Part shown: positions 17,703 through 26,876 of the stretch, piece after piece
How the letters are laid out: each line of letters begins with the position of its first letter
Numbering within the stretch: position 1 is the stretch's first letter
Origin: Verrucomicrobiaceae bacterium
GTDB lineage: Bacteria; Verrucomicrobiota; Verrucomicrobiia; Verrucomicrobiales; Verrucomicrobiaceae
DNA: 64,000 nt
Assembly (NCBI GenBank): GCA_016795365.1
Contig: JAEUHN010000017.1
Location: forward strand, 62,001-126,000
Direction of reading: 5' to 3'
Program-made: the position numbers and the translations under genes
The notes under the pieces: generated by a model
The model's database searches: none
What the model saw: only the letters and a program-made list of their open reading frames with translations
What the model was told of the DNA's origin: nothing

Positions 17703-19022
17703 ATGTCCGACGAACGCTCCTACAACAACCTGCTCGTGTCCGCCTCTGTGGTGGTGGTCGCGTTTGCAGCGTATTTGGCGTGGAGCAGCATTCAGGGCCT
17801 GAGCAAGCCGGAGGTCTCCCTGCCCAAGGTGACCGCGTCTACGCCGAATGAGCGACCACTGGAACCCGTGGAGGTCAAGGAGGAGCCTTCGTCCCAGCGT
17901 CGCGAGGAGCGTGTAGTGGAGGCACCCGCTGAAGATCCGATCATGGCGCAGGCGAAGAAGTTGCTGGAGAATCCCAATGCGGTGCCTAACGAGGCCCTGC
18001 TCTCCTTCCGGACCAAGGGCGAGCTGGCGATGTTCCTTCGGCAGGCATCGAAGTATGGGCTGAAGTTGATCGGCACGATTGATGCATTGAACACGGCGCG
18101 AGTGGGCTACGAGAAGATCAGCCAGGTGCGTGACTATCTCGCCAGTGCCGGAGCCAATGCACCAGGGCTCGATGCCAACTACTGGGCCGCAGTGCCGAAG
18201 CTCCCCAAAAGCGATCCGACCAATCAAGGCGGCACCGCTCCGGTGGGCGATCAACTGCTTCAATCCCTCAACGCCTCGGGTGACCGAACGACGTGGGGCA
18301 AAGGCATCACCGTCGCGGTGCTGGACACCGGCGTGAAGAATCATCCGACCTTCGCGGAGGGCCAGGTGACGCACGTGGACTTGGTCAACGATGGCACGCC
18401 GATGCACTCGCATGGCACCAGCGTCGCCTCATTGATCGTTGGCAATGACGACCGCGTGCCCGGTGTAGCCCCAGGTGCCCACATCCTCGACATTCGCGTG
18501 GCGAATGACAAAGGCTACAGCGTGTCCAGCGTGCTGGCCCAGGGGATCATCGAGGCGGTCAATCGCGGTGCGCAGATCGTGAACATCAGCATGGGCAGTT
18601 ACGATGACAGCCTCGCGCTGCGGCAGGCGGTGGCGTATGCGGCGCAAAAGAATGTCTTCATCGTGGCCGCTGCGGGGAATGATGGCTACACCGAGCTGGC
18701 CTATCCGGCGGCGATCCCTTCGGTGATCAGCGCCGGGGCGGTGGATGCGCAGGGGAAGCAGGCGTCGTTTTCGAACTCGGGCACCAACCTCGACTTCGCT
18801 GCCTATGGTGTGAGCCTGCCTACGGCTTGGGATACGGACAAGATGGCAAGCGTGAGCGGCACCTCGCAAGCATCGGCGGTGGTCGCGGGAGTAATCGCGG
18901 CGAACCTCACGCTCGGCGTGCCCTACGGTCAGCTCATCGCCACGATGCAGAAGGATGCGAAGGCCACGGGAGCTTCACCTGCGAAGGTGGGCTCAGGCAT
19001 TGTGCAGGTCACAAGGCACTAG
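17703..19022 (+). CDS. Membrane-anchored S8 family serine protease (subtilase)
   Basis: A 439-residue subtilisin-like protease. ATG 17703 is taken over the TTG nine bases upstream. An N-terminal hydrophobic segment (NNLLVSASVVVVAFAAYLAW) is an uncleaved-type anchor, so the enzyme should face the periplasm. A ~150-residue charged region precedes the catalytic domain. The triad is Asp208 (VAVLDTGV), His237 (HGTSVASLIVG) and Ser388 (SGTSQASAVVAG), with oxyanion Asn326 (AAAGNDG). The region between anchor and domain may act as a propeptide. It ends 7 bases from the convergent PQQ-like gene; targets are unknown. Confidence 0.92.
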   Translation: MSDERSYNNLLVSASVVVVAFAAYLAWSSIQGLSKPEVSLPKVTASTPNERPLEPVEVKEEPSSQRREERVVEAPAEDPIMAQAKKLLENPNAVPNEALLSFRTKGELAMFLRQASKYGLKLIGTIDALNTARVGYEKISQVRDYLASAGANAPGLDANYWAAVPKLPKSDPTNQGGTAPVGDQLLQSLNASGDRTTWGKGITVAVLDTGVKNHPTFAEGQVTHVDLVNDGTPMHSHGTSVASLIVGNDDRVPGVAPGAHILDIRVANDKGYSVSSVLAQGIIEAVNRGAQIVNISMGSYDDSLALRQAVAYAAQKNVFIVAAAGNDGYTELAYPAAIPSVISAGAVDAQGKQASFSNSGTNLDFAAYGVSLPTAWDTDKMASVSGTSQASAVVAGVIAANLTLGVPYGQLIATMQKDAKATGASPAKVGSGIVQVTRH

Positions 19023-19029
19023 TCCCGGA

Positions 19030-20331
19030 TCATTTCCCGCCGAGGCGATACATCGACTTCTCCGTGCGCACGAAGAGTGCGCCGTCGAGTGCTGCCGGAC
19101 TGCTCATGATGGCGCTGTCGAGCTTGTTCTGCGCGAGCACTTCGAACTTGGTGCCCGGCTTCAGCACGGTCGTGACGCCCTCGCGGCTGCACACGTAGAT
19201 GCGTTCATCGGCGAACAAGGGCGACGAGGTGAACTTGCCACCCACGCGTTCGCGGTAGTGCTCCTTGCCCGTGCGCGCATCGACGCAGCTGAAGATGCCG
19301 CCATCGCTGATGGTGTAGAGTTCTTCGCCGACCAGGAGCGGGCTGGGGATGTTGGGTCCGTTTTTCGAGTTGTGCCAGACTACCTCTGGCACCTTGAGCC
19401 CTTCATACTTGAGGCCAAAGACTTCCGGTTTGCCGAACGAGGTGCTGAAGAAAATCATGCCCAGTCCAGCGACGGGCCGTGGTGACATGCTGAAGCCGAG
19501 CTGACCATACGGCACCTTCCACAACTCCTTCCCTGTCGCGGGATCGTAGCCGTAGATCCAGTCGGCCCCGGTGCTCACAGCGGTGGGCTGGCCATTCATG
19601 TCCACGATCAGCGGCGTGCCATAGGCCTTCTTTTGCTGAGGATTGGCGTGCATCTCGCCACTGCGATTCGTCGTCCACACGATCTTGCCGGTGGTCTTGT
19701 CCAGCGCGCAGACGAATTGCTTGTCACTGCCGTCGCAGTGGAAGATCAGCTTGTCCTTCCAGATCACCGGCGTGCTACCAGGGCCGTTCTCGTGCATGAT
19801 TTGAGTCTCCTGATTCCGCCACAAGACGCTGCCGCTCAGGGTATCGATGCAGGCCGTGCCGAAGGCTCCGAAGTGGGCATACAGCCGGCCTTCTTCGAGC
19901 ACGGGGGTGGGGGAGGCGTAGCTGTTGAGCTGATGAACCCATTGAGGCTCTTTAACGTTGAGCAATTCGTTGTCGCTGATGATCTCGCCACTGTCACGAT
20001 CCAGACAGATCGCGCGCAGGCTCACGGATTCCAGCACGGTCACCGGCTGGTCCCCTGTGTTCGCCTTGAGACGCTTGGCTTTCTCTTCTTCGGACGCAGC
20101 CTTTTCAACGGCGGAGGTCACCCATACTTGATTGCCCCAGATGACAGGCGATGAATAGCCGCGTCCAGGCACCTCGCGCCGCCACTTCACGTTCTCGGTC
20201 TCACTCCACTTCAGCGGCACGTCTTTGGCAGCCGCATGGCCCTGGCCGTCGGGTCCGCGCCATTGTGGCCAGTTTTGCTGGGCAAAAACCGAGGAGGCAA
20301 GCGCGAGAGAGAAAGCGAGGGCGAGTTTCAT
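19030..20331 (-). CDS. Exported PQQ-like beta-propeller protein
   Basis: A 433-residue protein with a signal peptide (MKLALAFSLALASSVFAQ) followed at once by NWPQWRGPDGQG, the opening motif of the verrucomicrobial/planctomycetal outer-membrane-assembly-like PQQ family. Repeated blades follow, with motifs such as DTLSGSVLWRNQET, DKTTGKIVWTTN and DPATGKELWKVPYG. No catalytic residues of true PQQ dehydrogenases are recognised, so it is more likely a binding or scaffold propeller than an enzyme. A second protein of the same type starts at 62812. Confidence 0.85.
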   Translation of the reverse strand: MKLALAFSLALASSVFAQQNWPQWRGPDGQGHAAAKDVPLKWSETENVKWRREVPGRGYSSPVIWGNQVWVTSAVEKAASEEEKAKRLKANTGDQPVTVLESVSLRAICLDRDSGEIISDNELLNVKEPQWVHQLNSYASPTPVLEEGRLYAHFGAFGTACIDTLSGSVLWRNQETQIMHENGPGSTPVIWKDKLIFHCDGSDKQFVCALDKTTGKIVWTTNRSGEMHANPQQKKAYGTPLIVDMNGQPTAVSTGADWIYGYDPATGKELWKVPYGQLGFSMSPRPVAGLGMIFFSTSFGKPEVFGLKYEGLKVPEVVWHNSKNGPNIPSPLLVGEELYTISDGGIFSCVDARTGKEHYRERVGGKFTSSPLFADERIYVCSREGVTTVLKPGTKFEVLAQNKLDSAIMSSPAALDGALFVRTEKSMYRLGGK

Positions 20332-20339
20332 GGGCTGTG

Positions 20340-20432
20340 GAAATCGGAAAAAGGAAGGTGAAGTTCGGAGAGCTTACGATTGAACTGGCTCCGCTCTTCG
20401 TCACGTCTCAACATCTTCAGTTTCCGACTTTC
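20340..20432. repeat. Imperfect inverted repeat between divergent genes
   Basis: GAAATCGGAAA at 20340-20350 faces TTTCCGACTTTC at 20421-20432; the arms match as inverted repeats with one base inserted. GGTGAAG inside the left arm also faces CTTCAG inside the right. The element fills most of the 114-base space between the PQQ-like gene and the DMT transporter. It has the same overall size as the clearer elements at 24433 and 57302 but a different sequence. Confidence 0.35.
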
Positions 20433-20445
20433 TGCCTGCCCGCAC

Positions 20446-21318
20446 ATGCCACCCGTTCTCTTGCTCCACCTCGTCATCATCGCCTGGAGCCTGACGGCCA
20501 TTTTGGGAAAGTTGATCACCTTGCCGGCCACGGATGTGACCGTGTGGCGCACGGGCCTTGCAGCGATCGGTTTTGCCATCGTTGCCAAGCTGATGCGGCT
20601 GCCCTTGAAGGTGACGCCCAAGGAGCGCTGGCATCTGCTCATCATCGGTTGGTTCATGGGATGGCATTGGCTGCTGTTTTTCCTGTCTTCCCGGCTGGCC
20701 ACGGCCTCCGTCACGTTGGCGGCGATGCCTGCCATCCTGATCTTTTGCTCGCTGGTGGAGCCGCTGGTCAATGGCACGCGCCGCTGGAAGAAGGCGGAGG
20801 TGCTCATCGGTTTGATCATCATGGGCGCAGTGTCGCTGATCTACAAAGTGGAGCTGCGCTACTGGCTTGGCTTCACTGTGGCCCTCGTCTCCGCAGCGCT
20901 GGCCACGGTGTTTGCGTTGGGTAACAAGCAACTTACGCATCGTCATCCGTTCGCTGTGCTTTGCTTCTGGCAGATGTGCGGAGCTTGCGCCGCCTGCTGG
21001 TGCATGTTGCCATTCGTCTCGGGTCATTGGCTGCCGATGGTGCCGGGCGGTATCGACTTGCTATGGCTGCTGGTGCTTTCCCAGGTCTGCACGGTAGCAG
21101 CCTACGCGGGTTACATTGTGGTGCTGCGTCACCTGTCCATCTTCACGGTCAACGTGGTTTACAATCTGGAGCCAGTTTACGGCATCGTGCTTGCCGCGGT
21201 GATCTTTGGTCAGTCAGAGCACATGAGCACCGGCTTCTACCTGGGGGCGGCCATCATCGTGGGATCGGTGGTCGCGCTGCCGTGGTTGAATCGAAGCTCG
21301 CCGTCGCCCACGGCTTGA
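20446..21318 (+). CDS. EamA/DMT superfamily transporter
   Basis: A 290-residue integral membrane protein with ten hydrophobic segments in two similar halves, as in EamA drug/metabolite transporters. The first segment opens with PPVLLLHLVIIAWSLTAILG and the second half begins near ELRYWLGFTVALVSAALATV. The last helices (NLEPVYGIVLAAVIFGQ) carry the EP motif typical of the family. ATG 20446 is chosen because the 22 residues upstream in frame fall in the intergenic inverted repeat. It is followed by trpS 63 bases downstream on the same strand. Substrate is unknown. Confidence 0.9.
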   Translation: MPPVLLLHLVIIAWSLTAILGKLITLPATDVTVWRTGLAAIGFAIVAKLMRLPLKVTPKERWHLLIIGWFMGWHWLLFFLSSRLATASVTLAAMPAILIFCSLVEPLVNGTRRWKKAEVLIGLIIMGAVSLIYKVELRYWLGFTVALVSAALATVFALGNKQLTHRHPFAVLCFWQMCGACAACWCMLPFVSGHWLPMVPGGIDLLWLLVLSQVCTVAAYAGYIVVLRHLSIFTVNVVYNLEPVYGIVLAAVIFGQSEHMSTGFYLGAAIIVGSVVALPWLNRSSPSPTA

Positions 21319-21381
21319 TTGCGCACACTTCGACGTTGACGCCTCGGCGAGAACCGCGAAGAGAAAGCCGCACTTCGACTT

Positions 21382-22347
21382 ATGAGAATCCTTTCCGGCC
21401 TTCAACCCAGCGGCAGACTGCACATCGGCAATTACTTCGGCATGATGGAGGCGGCGCTCAAGCTGCAGACCGAGGGCGATGCGTATTACTTCATCGCGGA
21501 CTACCACTCGTTGACGAGCATTCACGACGGCAAGTTGCTGCGCGATCACGTTCGCAATCTGGCCATCGACTTCCTCGCGTGCGGGCTCGATCCGAGCAAG
21601 TGCGTATTCTTCCGCCAGAGCGATGTGCCGGAGCACTGCGAGCTGTCGTGGATCCTCAGCACGGTGACGCCGATGGGCTTGCTGGAGCGTTGCCACAGCT
21701 ACAAGGACAAGGTGGCCAATGGCATCAAGCCTTCGCATGGTCTCTTCGCTTATCCGGTGCTGATGGCGGCGGACATTCTCATCTACGACGCCGATGTGGT
21801 GCCAGTGGGACGTGATCAGAAACAGCACGTCGAGGTGACGCGCGACATCGCGATCAAGATGAATGAGACCTTTGGCGAAGGCCTCTTCAAGCTGCCCAAT
21901 CCGCGCATCAAAGAAGAGACAGCGGTGGTGCCGGGGCTTGATGGCCAGAAGATGAGCAAGAGCTACGACAACACGATCCAGCTCTTCGAGGAAGCACCCG
22001 CGCTGAAGAAAAAGATCATGGGCATCAAGACGGACAGCACGCCGGTCGAGGCTCCAAAGGCGACAGAAGGCAGCAGTATCCTAGCGCTCTACAAACTGGT
22101 CGCCAATGAGGCCGACTACGCTGCCATGGTGGCCGATCACGAGCGAGGTGGTGTGGGCTACGGCGACTTCAAGAAGCGCCTGCTCGCGGCGGTGAGCGAT
22201 TATTTTGCGCCCTTCCGCGAGAAGCGCGCCGAGATCGTGGCCGATCCGAAGTATGTGGATCGGGTGCTTGCCGAGGGCGCTGAGAAGGCTCGTGCGGTTG
22301 CTCGCAAGACGCTTGCACGCGTGCGCGACGCGGTGGGCTTGGGCTAG
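21382..22347 (+). CDS. trpS: Tryptophan--tRNA ligase
   Basis: A 321-residue class I aminoacyl-tRNA synthetase that charges tRNA-Trp. The HIGH-type signature is GRLHIGNYFG at residues ~12-21, and the KMSKS loop is GQKMSKSYDN at ~residue 192. LQPSGRLHIGN, FIADYHSLTS and YPVLMAADILIYDADVVPVG are family-specific for bacterial TrpRS. The length is slightly under the common 330 residues and complete. It converges with the kinase gene with 18 bases between. Confidence 0.97.
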   Translation: MRILSGLQPSGRLHIGNYFGMMEAALKLQTEGDAYYFIADYHSLTSIHDGKLLRDHVRNLAIDFLACGLDPSKCVFFRQSDVPEHCELSWILSTVTPMGLLERCHSYKDKVANGIKPSHGLFAYPVLMAADILIYDADVVPVGRDQKQHVEVTRDIAIKMNETFGEGLFKLPNPRIKEETAVVPGLDGQKMSKSYDNTIQLFEEAPALKKKIMGIKTDSTPVEAPKATEGSSILALYKLVANEADYAAMVADHERGGVGYGDFKKRLLAAVSDYFAPFREKRAEIVADPKYVDRVLAEGAEKARAVARKTLARVRDAVGLG

Positions 22348-22365
22348 TCGGCAAGGCAAGCGGCA

Positions 22366-24426
22366 TCACCACGCGGCGATCAACCCGAGCGGACTCGCGG
22401 TGAGGTGCGTGGTGCCCGGGGGCATGCTCATGCGCTGGGGTGAGTCGGGAACGGCGGAGCCCCAGATCGTGAGCTTGTTCTTCCAGTCGCGAGCGATCGC
22501 GAAACCATCGCCCGTGATGATCTCGGTGATCCCTTGGAGCGATGGCACGGGCTCTTTAAGATCGAATCCTTCGACGCGTTCGTCCGCAGTAATGAGGAGC
22601 ACGCCCGGACCCCAGGCGGCCAGCTTCCGGAGATTCGTGTGGCCGGACTGACGGGTGAATTGTTGGCTGCCGACCGTGAGGCCTAGAAGCACACCGTTGG
22701 CATCGAGACCGAAGACTTTTCCATCCGTCGCAATGGCGAGCCTCATGCCTGCTTGGAAAGGAAGCGCCGTGTCAGGCTTGGACATCTGCAGTGATGACAA
22801 CCACGCCTGATGATCGGCCATCACCAGTGCGACGCTGGCACCAGCCGAGCTGACAATGCTGACGACCTGAGTGCGGCGGACGACTGGTGAACTCGTCGAG
22901 TTAAACTGCATGGTCCATACCTGGCCGGTTCGATCAAGCATCGCGACCGAGTCACGATTGCAGCCCAGCCATACCAACTCACCGGGCACCTTGACCCTGT
23001 GAACGCCGTCGAGGGAACGATGCCAGGCAAACACGCTCTGGTCATCGACGAGCACAGCCCCACCGTCCTGAGACAGCACGCAGTCCTTCCAAGCGAGTTT
23101 CATCACCGCCGCAGGTGGCGAGAGTGCTGGCGGCAAGGAATTGATCGACCAGACTTTCGCAGTCGCGTTCGGCGACGCGGGTGGGGGTGATGGCTTGGCT
23201 GATTCAGCAGAAGGCGTGGGATTGACGGGAGGGGCGAGCTTGATCGTCGGGGTTACGTTTGCGGGAGTGACTGTAGAAGACTGGTTCTCTGTGGGGCTTG
23301 GAGTTGGCGACATGATGATCGGAGGCGATTCGGGCACGCGGGATTTCACGACGATGGATGAGGTGCCCGAAGTGCTAAGGCTTGCCATGGTGGAGCGTGG
23401 GTCGAGCGTTTCAAAAACATTGCGGATGATCAGCCAGCAGCCGAACAGAAGAACTGCAACCAAAACGAGTGCCGCAACGCCCATGGCAGCCCAGGGGGAG
23501 CGCTTGGCGGATGACGGGATGTTCTCTGACGCGGGGCGCACGCCTGTGACGTCGTTCTTCAACTCGCTCGCGGCTTGATAGCGATCTTCGGGACGCTCTT
23601 GAAGCGCGCGTTGCACGACGTTGTCGAGACGGGCATCGGTGCCGGCTTTCCGTGACGGCGGCTGAAAGACACCGCGTGGCAGCTCGCCGGTGAGCATCTC
23701 ATACAGCAGCACGCCCAGACTGTAGAGATCTGCGCGATGATCGGCGTGCGCAGCATCGCGAGCCTGCTCGGGCGCGGTGTAGGCAGGGGTGCCCATGAAC
23801 ACGCCGGTCTGCGAGAGTTCGAGGGCGCCCGAGGCGTCCGGCTTGTCCCATCGAGCGAGTCCGAAGTCAGCGACGCGGGCATGACCATCTTGGTCGATCA
23901 GGATGTTCGAGGGTTTGATGTCGCGATGCACGATGCCCTGCGCGTGTGCATAAGCGAGCGCATCACACACCTGGCGCACGATGTCGATCGCACGTAGCAC
24001 ATCCACCTTGCCCTTCGCGATGAGTTCGCTGAGCGGATGGCCGTTGATGTATTCCATCACGAAAAAGAAGTGACCGGCGGGCGTGGTGCCGGCCTCGTGC
24101 AGGGCGACGATGCCGGGGTGCTTCAGCTTGGCCAAGGTGCGTGCCTCGCGGCGGAAGCGCTCCACTTGGCGTTCATCGCGGCTCGCTTCGATGGGCAGCA
24201 ATTTGACTGCGACTTCGCGATCGAGGTCGGGCTGGTGAACGTGATACACGGCACCCATGCCGCCGCGTCCGAGCAGGCCGAGCACCTTCCAAGTGGGGAA
24301 CAGCTTCGCGGCTTCTTCGACACTCGGTGGCTGCCACAAACCAGGAGCGCTGGGCTCGTCGGCGCTCAATCCGAAGAGCGCGGCGGGATCGAGACCCGCG
24401 ATGAGAGATGGATCGGTGGAAGGCAT
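22366..24426 (-). CDS. Hanks-type serine/threonine protein kinase with C-terminal propeller-like domain
   Basis: A 686-residue receptor-like kinase. ATG 24426 (MPSTDPSLIAG) is the start; 28 residues upstream in frame are read-through of an intergenic repeat. The kinase domain spans ~46-310: GRGGMGAVYHV loop, catalytic Lys in VAVKLLP, HRDIKPSNIL, DFGLARW and APEQARD. One transmembrane segment follows (AAMGVAALVLVAVLLFGCWL), then a Pro/Ser/Thr-rich linker and about 250 residues of repeated beta strands resembling an RCC1-like propeller outside the membrane. It likely senses an external signal and phosphorylates cytosolic targets; the sigma factor at 26133 is a possible but unproven one. Confidence 0.92.
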   Translation of the reverse strand: MPSTDPSLIAGLDPAALFGLSADEPSAPGLWQPPSVEEAAKLFPTWKVLGLLGRGGMGAVYHVHQPDLDREVAVKLLPIEASRDERQVERFRREARTLAKLKHPGIVALHEAGTTPAGHFFFVMEYINGHPLSELIAKGKVDVLRAIDIVRQVCDALAYAHAQGIVHRDIKPSNILIDQDGHARVADFGLARWDKPDASGALELSQTGVFMGTPAYTAPEQARDAAHADHRADLYSLGVLLYEMLTGELPRGVFQPPSRKAGTDARLDNVVQRALQERPEDRYQAASELKNDVTGVRPASENIPSSAKRSPWAAMGVAALVLVAVLLFGCWLIIRNVFETLDPRSTMASLSTSGTSSIVVKSRVPESPPIIMSPTPSPTENQSSTVTPANVTPTIKLAPPVNPTPSAESAKPSPPPASPNATAKVWSINSLPPALSPPAAVMKLAWKDCVLSQDGGAVLVDDQSVFAWHRSLDGVHRVKVPGELVWLGCNRDSVAMLDRTGQVWTMQFNSTSSPVVRRTQVVSIVSSAGASVALVMADHQAWLSSLQMSKPDTALPFQAGMRLAIATDGKVFGLDANGVLLGLTVGSQQFTRQSGHTNLRKLAAWGPGVLLITADERVEGFDLKEPVPSLQGITEIITGDGFAIARDWKNKLTIWGSAVPDSPQRMSMPPGTTHLTASPLGLIAAW

Positions 24427-24432
24427 GGCCTG

Positions 24433-24526
24433 AATGACGAAATCAGAATGACGAATGATGAATGGAGGAAACGCCCACCGAATGACTCCGTGCCCTTCGG
24501 CCTTGGTCATTCGAGGTTCGTCATTT
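24433..24526. repeat. ORF-less inverted-repeat element, similar ends to 9754-10195
   Basis: AATGACGAA at 24433-24441 faces TTCGTCATT at 24517-24525. The right end (CTTGGTCATTCGAGG then TTCGTCATTT) closely matches the right end of the four-helix-bundle unit (CTTGGGCATTCGACATTCC then TTCGTCATTT). It fills the gap between the kinase start and the ompA-like stop codon, which lies inside the right arm. It contains no ORF. Confidence 0.6.
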
Positions 24527-25544
24527 ATCTCGCGACCAACTCCACACGGCGGTTCAGAGCGCGGCCCTCGTCGGTGCTGTTCGTTGTGACTGGCGCCATG
24601 AACGAGGCGCCCAGTGGCGTGAGGCGCGACGGGTCGATGCCATGCTTGCTGGCGAGTTCAGCGACCACGGCTTGAGCACGGCGCTTTGAGAGGTCCTCAT
24701 TAAACTCGAAGGTGCCGACGTTGTCCGTATGGCCGACGACGAGCACTTTCAGGTTCGGCTCGTTCTTCAGCAGCGTCGCCATCTCCGTCAGCGTGGGGGC
24801 CGACTCGGGCTTGATGTCCGCTTTGTTGAAATCAAAGAGGATGCCGTAGATCGCGACCTTGCCGCTGGCGGTGATCGACTTCTGCATCTCGGCAGCGGAG
24901 ACCATCACCATCTTTTCTTCCATCGGGCGCGTGTCCACATAGTCCACCTGGATGAGGACAGAGTCTTCGGGGAGCGTGACGTTCTGCTTCCACGGATTCA
25001 CCTCGGACTTCTCGCTGATCACGTGATCCCAGGAACGCGCAGTGATGAAGATGGCGGCAAACAGGCCGCCCTTCTCCATGCAGAAGTAGCGGCGATCCTT
25101 CACGCCCGTGGTGAGCAGCTGGTGATCAAGCTCCGGGATGCCGTAGTAGGCCTTGGGCGGGCCATTGCGAATCTCCACCTGACCACCGGACCAGATCGAG
25201 GTGAAGCCGACCTCTTTAAAGGCCTGCTCGTAGTTGCGCGCGATCTCGAGCGTGCTGCGCTTGCCTTTGGCGAGGTTGAGCAGCACATAGGTGGTGCGAT
25301 GCGTGCGGCCTTCCACCTTGCGCACTTCCTTGGGATCCGTGGATGCGGGTGAACTGAGTCCGCCGATTTGAAGGCCGAGTTCGCCATACTTTTGCGAGGA
25401 CTGGAGCACGATGGTGCTGCCCTCGTAGCGAGGCATTCCGGGGTAGTCCTTGGTGTTCGGTGCGTCGGCGGTGGGCGCTACTTTTTGTGCGAAGGTGCTG
25501 CCGGCCAGGGCAAGGAGGCTGACGATGAAGTGCTTTGTTTTCAT
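24525..25544 (-). CDS. OmpA family protein with peptidoglycan-binding domain
   Basis: A 339-residue exported protein with signal peptide MKTKHFIVSLLALAGSTFAQ. Residues ~40-215 form an unassigned domain without beta-barrel pattern. The C-terminal OmpA domain (~225-339) is typical: ILFDFNKADIKPES, VVGHTDNVGTFEFNEDLSKR and GRALNRRVELVAR, including the Asp and Arg that bind diaminopimelate in this family. It should link an envelope component to peptidoglycan. It is encoded upstream of the kinase on the same strand, separated by the repeat at 24433-24526. Confidence 0.92.
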   Translation of the reverse strand: MKTKHFIVSLLALAGSTFAQKVAPTADAPNTKDYPGMPRYEGSTIVLQSSQKYGELGLQIGGLSSPASTDPKEVRKVEGRTHRTTYVLLNLAKGKRSTLEIARNYEQAFKEVGFTSIWSGGQVEIRNGPPKAYYGIPELDHQLLTTGVKDRRYFCMEKGGLFAAIFITARSWDHVISEKSEVNPWKQNVTLPEDSVLIQVDYVDTRPMEEKMVMVSAAEMQKSITASGKVAIYGILFDFNKADIKPESAPTLTEMATLLKNEPNLKVLVVGHTDNVGTFEFNEDLSKRRAQAVVAELASKHGIDPSRLTPLGASFMAPVTTNSTDEGRALNRRVELVAR

Positions 25545-25644
25545 GGTGTTCCGTGTGTTTGAAGTTCGAGGAGCGATGGGTGCTCGTCGGGGTTTCTGGC
25601 GCTGCGTTGGCGGGTGTTACAAAGAATTTTCAAAAAGCCCGGCT

Positions 25645-26010
25645 TCATGGCTTTCGCATAGCCTGGCGGGCTTGGTCGATGAGGTAGCGCGGGGCACTGA
25701 TGTCCGGGTGTTTTGACGAATAGACGATCTCAATGGGGCTGCCTTCGTCGTAGCGGTCGTAGATGTCGATCGGCACCACGGATGTGTGGCTATGTGTGGC
25801 TCCGGCACTGTCGGTGTATCGATACTCAAGCTTCTTCTGGCGAGCGCCGGAGTTTGAAGGTTTGACCGTCCGCTTGCCTTCGACACGCCCGGTGGTCTCG
25901 ATGCCATGATCGCACAGTTCTTTGATCTGAAGTCCACGTCGGACGAAGATGATGATGATCGCGCCCACGATGAGCACAGGCGTCAACAGACCAATGATAA
26001 GCGTTGTCAT
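25645..26010 (-). CDS. DUF3592 domain membrane protein
   Basis: A 121-residue protein with one N-terminal membrane segment (TLIIGLLTPVLIVGAIIIIF) followed by a small beta domain: GIETTGRVEGKRTV, YRYTDSAGATHSH and GSPIEIVYSSKHPDISAPRY. This is the standard pattern of DUF3592 proteins, whose function is unknown. It lies 100 bases upstream of the OmpA-like gene on the same strand and is divergent from the sigma factor gene. Confidence 0.82.
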   Translation of the reverse strand: MTTLIIGLLTPVLIVGAIIIIFVRRGLQIKELCDHGIETTGRVEGKRTVKPSNSGARQKKLEYRYTDSAGATHSHTSVVPIDIYDRYDEGSPIEIVYSSKHPDISAPRYLIDQARQAMRKP

Positions 26011-26132
26011 GGGCAGGCAGTGTTGAGGTTCGCTGGAAGCCTATGGACTTCGCCTTTGCCGCGCAAGGGTCAATGCACCGGACTTCAACCTATGATTGTC
26101 CAAGGGGATGCCAGGGTTATGCTTGTGTCGTC

Positions 26133-26876
26133 ATGATCTCCTCAAGTGATGCACCCTTCCCTGTGACTCGCTGGAGCCTCGTCTCCGGGGCACGCGCTGC
26201 TGCTGACCCTGCTAAGCGTCGCGCTGCCGTCGAGGAACTTTGCACGCTCTACTGGCGTCCCATCTATGGCTTCCTCCGGCGGCGAGGGCTGCCGAGTGCC
26301 GATGCTCAAGATGCGACGCAGGGCTTCTTCGTTTCATTGCTCGACGAAGATTTGTTTGCCAAGGCGGCTGAAGGCAGCGGGCGGATGCGGAGTTTTCTGC
26401 TTGGAGCTTTGCAACGCTGGCAACGTGGTGAGTGGCGCAAGGGCATGGCGGAGAAGCGTGGCGGTGGCAAGGAACTGCTATCGCTCGATGTGATGCGTGA
26501 CGAAGAGGACTTCGATCCCAGTGCTGGCGATCACGAAACGCCCGAGCACTTCTTTGAGAAAAGCTGTGCGCTTGTGCTGCTGGAAAGTGCCATGCAACGC
26601 CTGGCCAGCGAACAAGCGGCAGCGGGCAAAGGCGATGCCTTCGCGGTGCTGCGCCCCTTGCTCGCACCGATCGGTGGAGCCGCCGCGCCATCGTATGAAG
26701 ACGCGGCAAAGACCTTGCACATCTCTGCCGAAGCTTTGCGCGTGACCTTGCACCGGCTGCGGAAGCGCTTTGCCGAAGTGCTGCGGAATGCCGTGGCTGA
26801 TACGCTGGCAAATCCGACGGATGAAGCTGTCCAAGCGGAGATCGATGCTCTGCGCACGGCGCTGAGCAGCCGGTAA
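26133..26876 (+). CDS. ECF-like RNA polymerase sigma factor
   Basis: A 247-residue sigma-70 family protein of the type common in Planctomycetes and Verrucomicrobia. It opens with FPVTRWSLVSGARAAADP, has the region 2 pattern ELCTLYWRPIYGFLRRRG and DAQDATQGFFVSLL, and a region 4 helix-turn-helix near the end (YEDAAKTLHISAEALRVTLHRLRKRF). ATG 26133 fits this family N-terminus; 43 residues upstream in frame are non-conserved. Such sigma factors often lie near Hanks-type kinases, as one does here at 22366. The neighbouring exported repeat protein may be a target gene. No anti-sigma factor is recognised nearby. Confidence 0.88.
   Translation: MISSSDAPFPVTRWSLVSGARAAADPAKRRAAVEELCTLYWRPIYGFLRRRGLPSADAQDATQGFFVSLLDEDLFAKAAEGSGRMRSFLLGALQRWQRGEWRKGMAEKRGGGKELLSLDVMRDEEDFDPSAGDHETPEHFFEKSCALVLLESAMQRLASEQAAAGKGDAFAVLRPLLAPIGGAAAPSYEDAAKTLHISAEALRVTLHRLRKRFAEVLRNAVADTLANPTDEAVQAEIDALRTALSSR

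Noticed and set aside
20346-20400. Peptide KFGELTIEL in the 20340 spacer, like the four-helix-bundle start KFGELVIEV
   Set aside because: Only nine similar residues with no continuation, in a spacer explained by an inverted repeat; probably chance.
24427-24510. 28-residue N-terminal extension of the kinase (FPPFIIRHSDFVI stretch)
   Set aside because: It is translation of the inverted-repeat element at 24433-24526; the conserved protein starts at ATG 24426.
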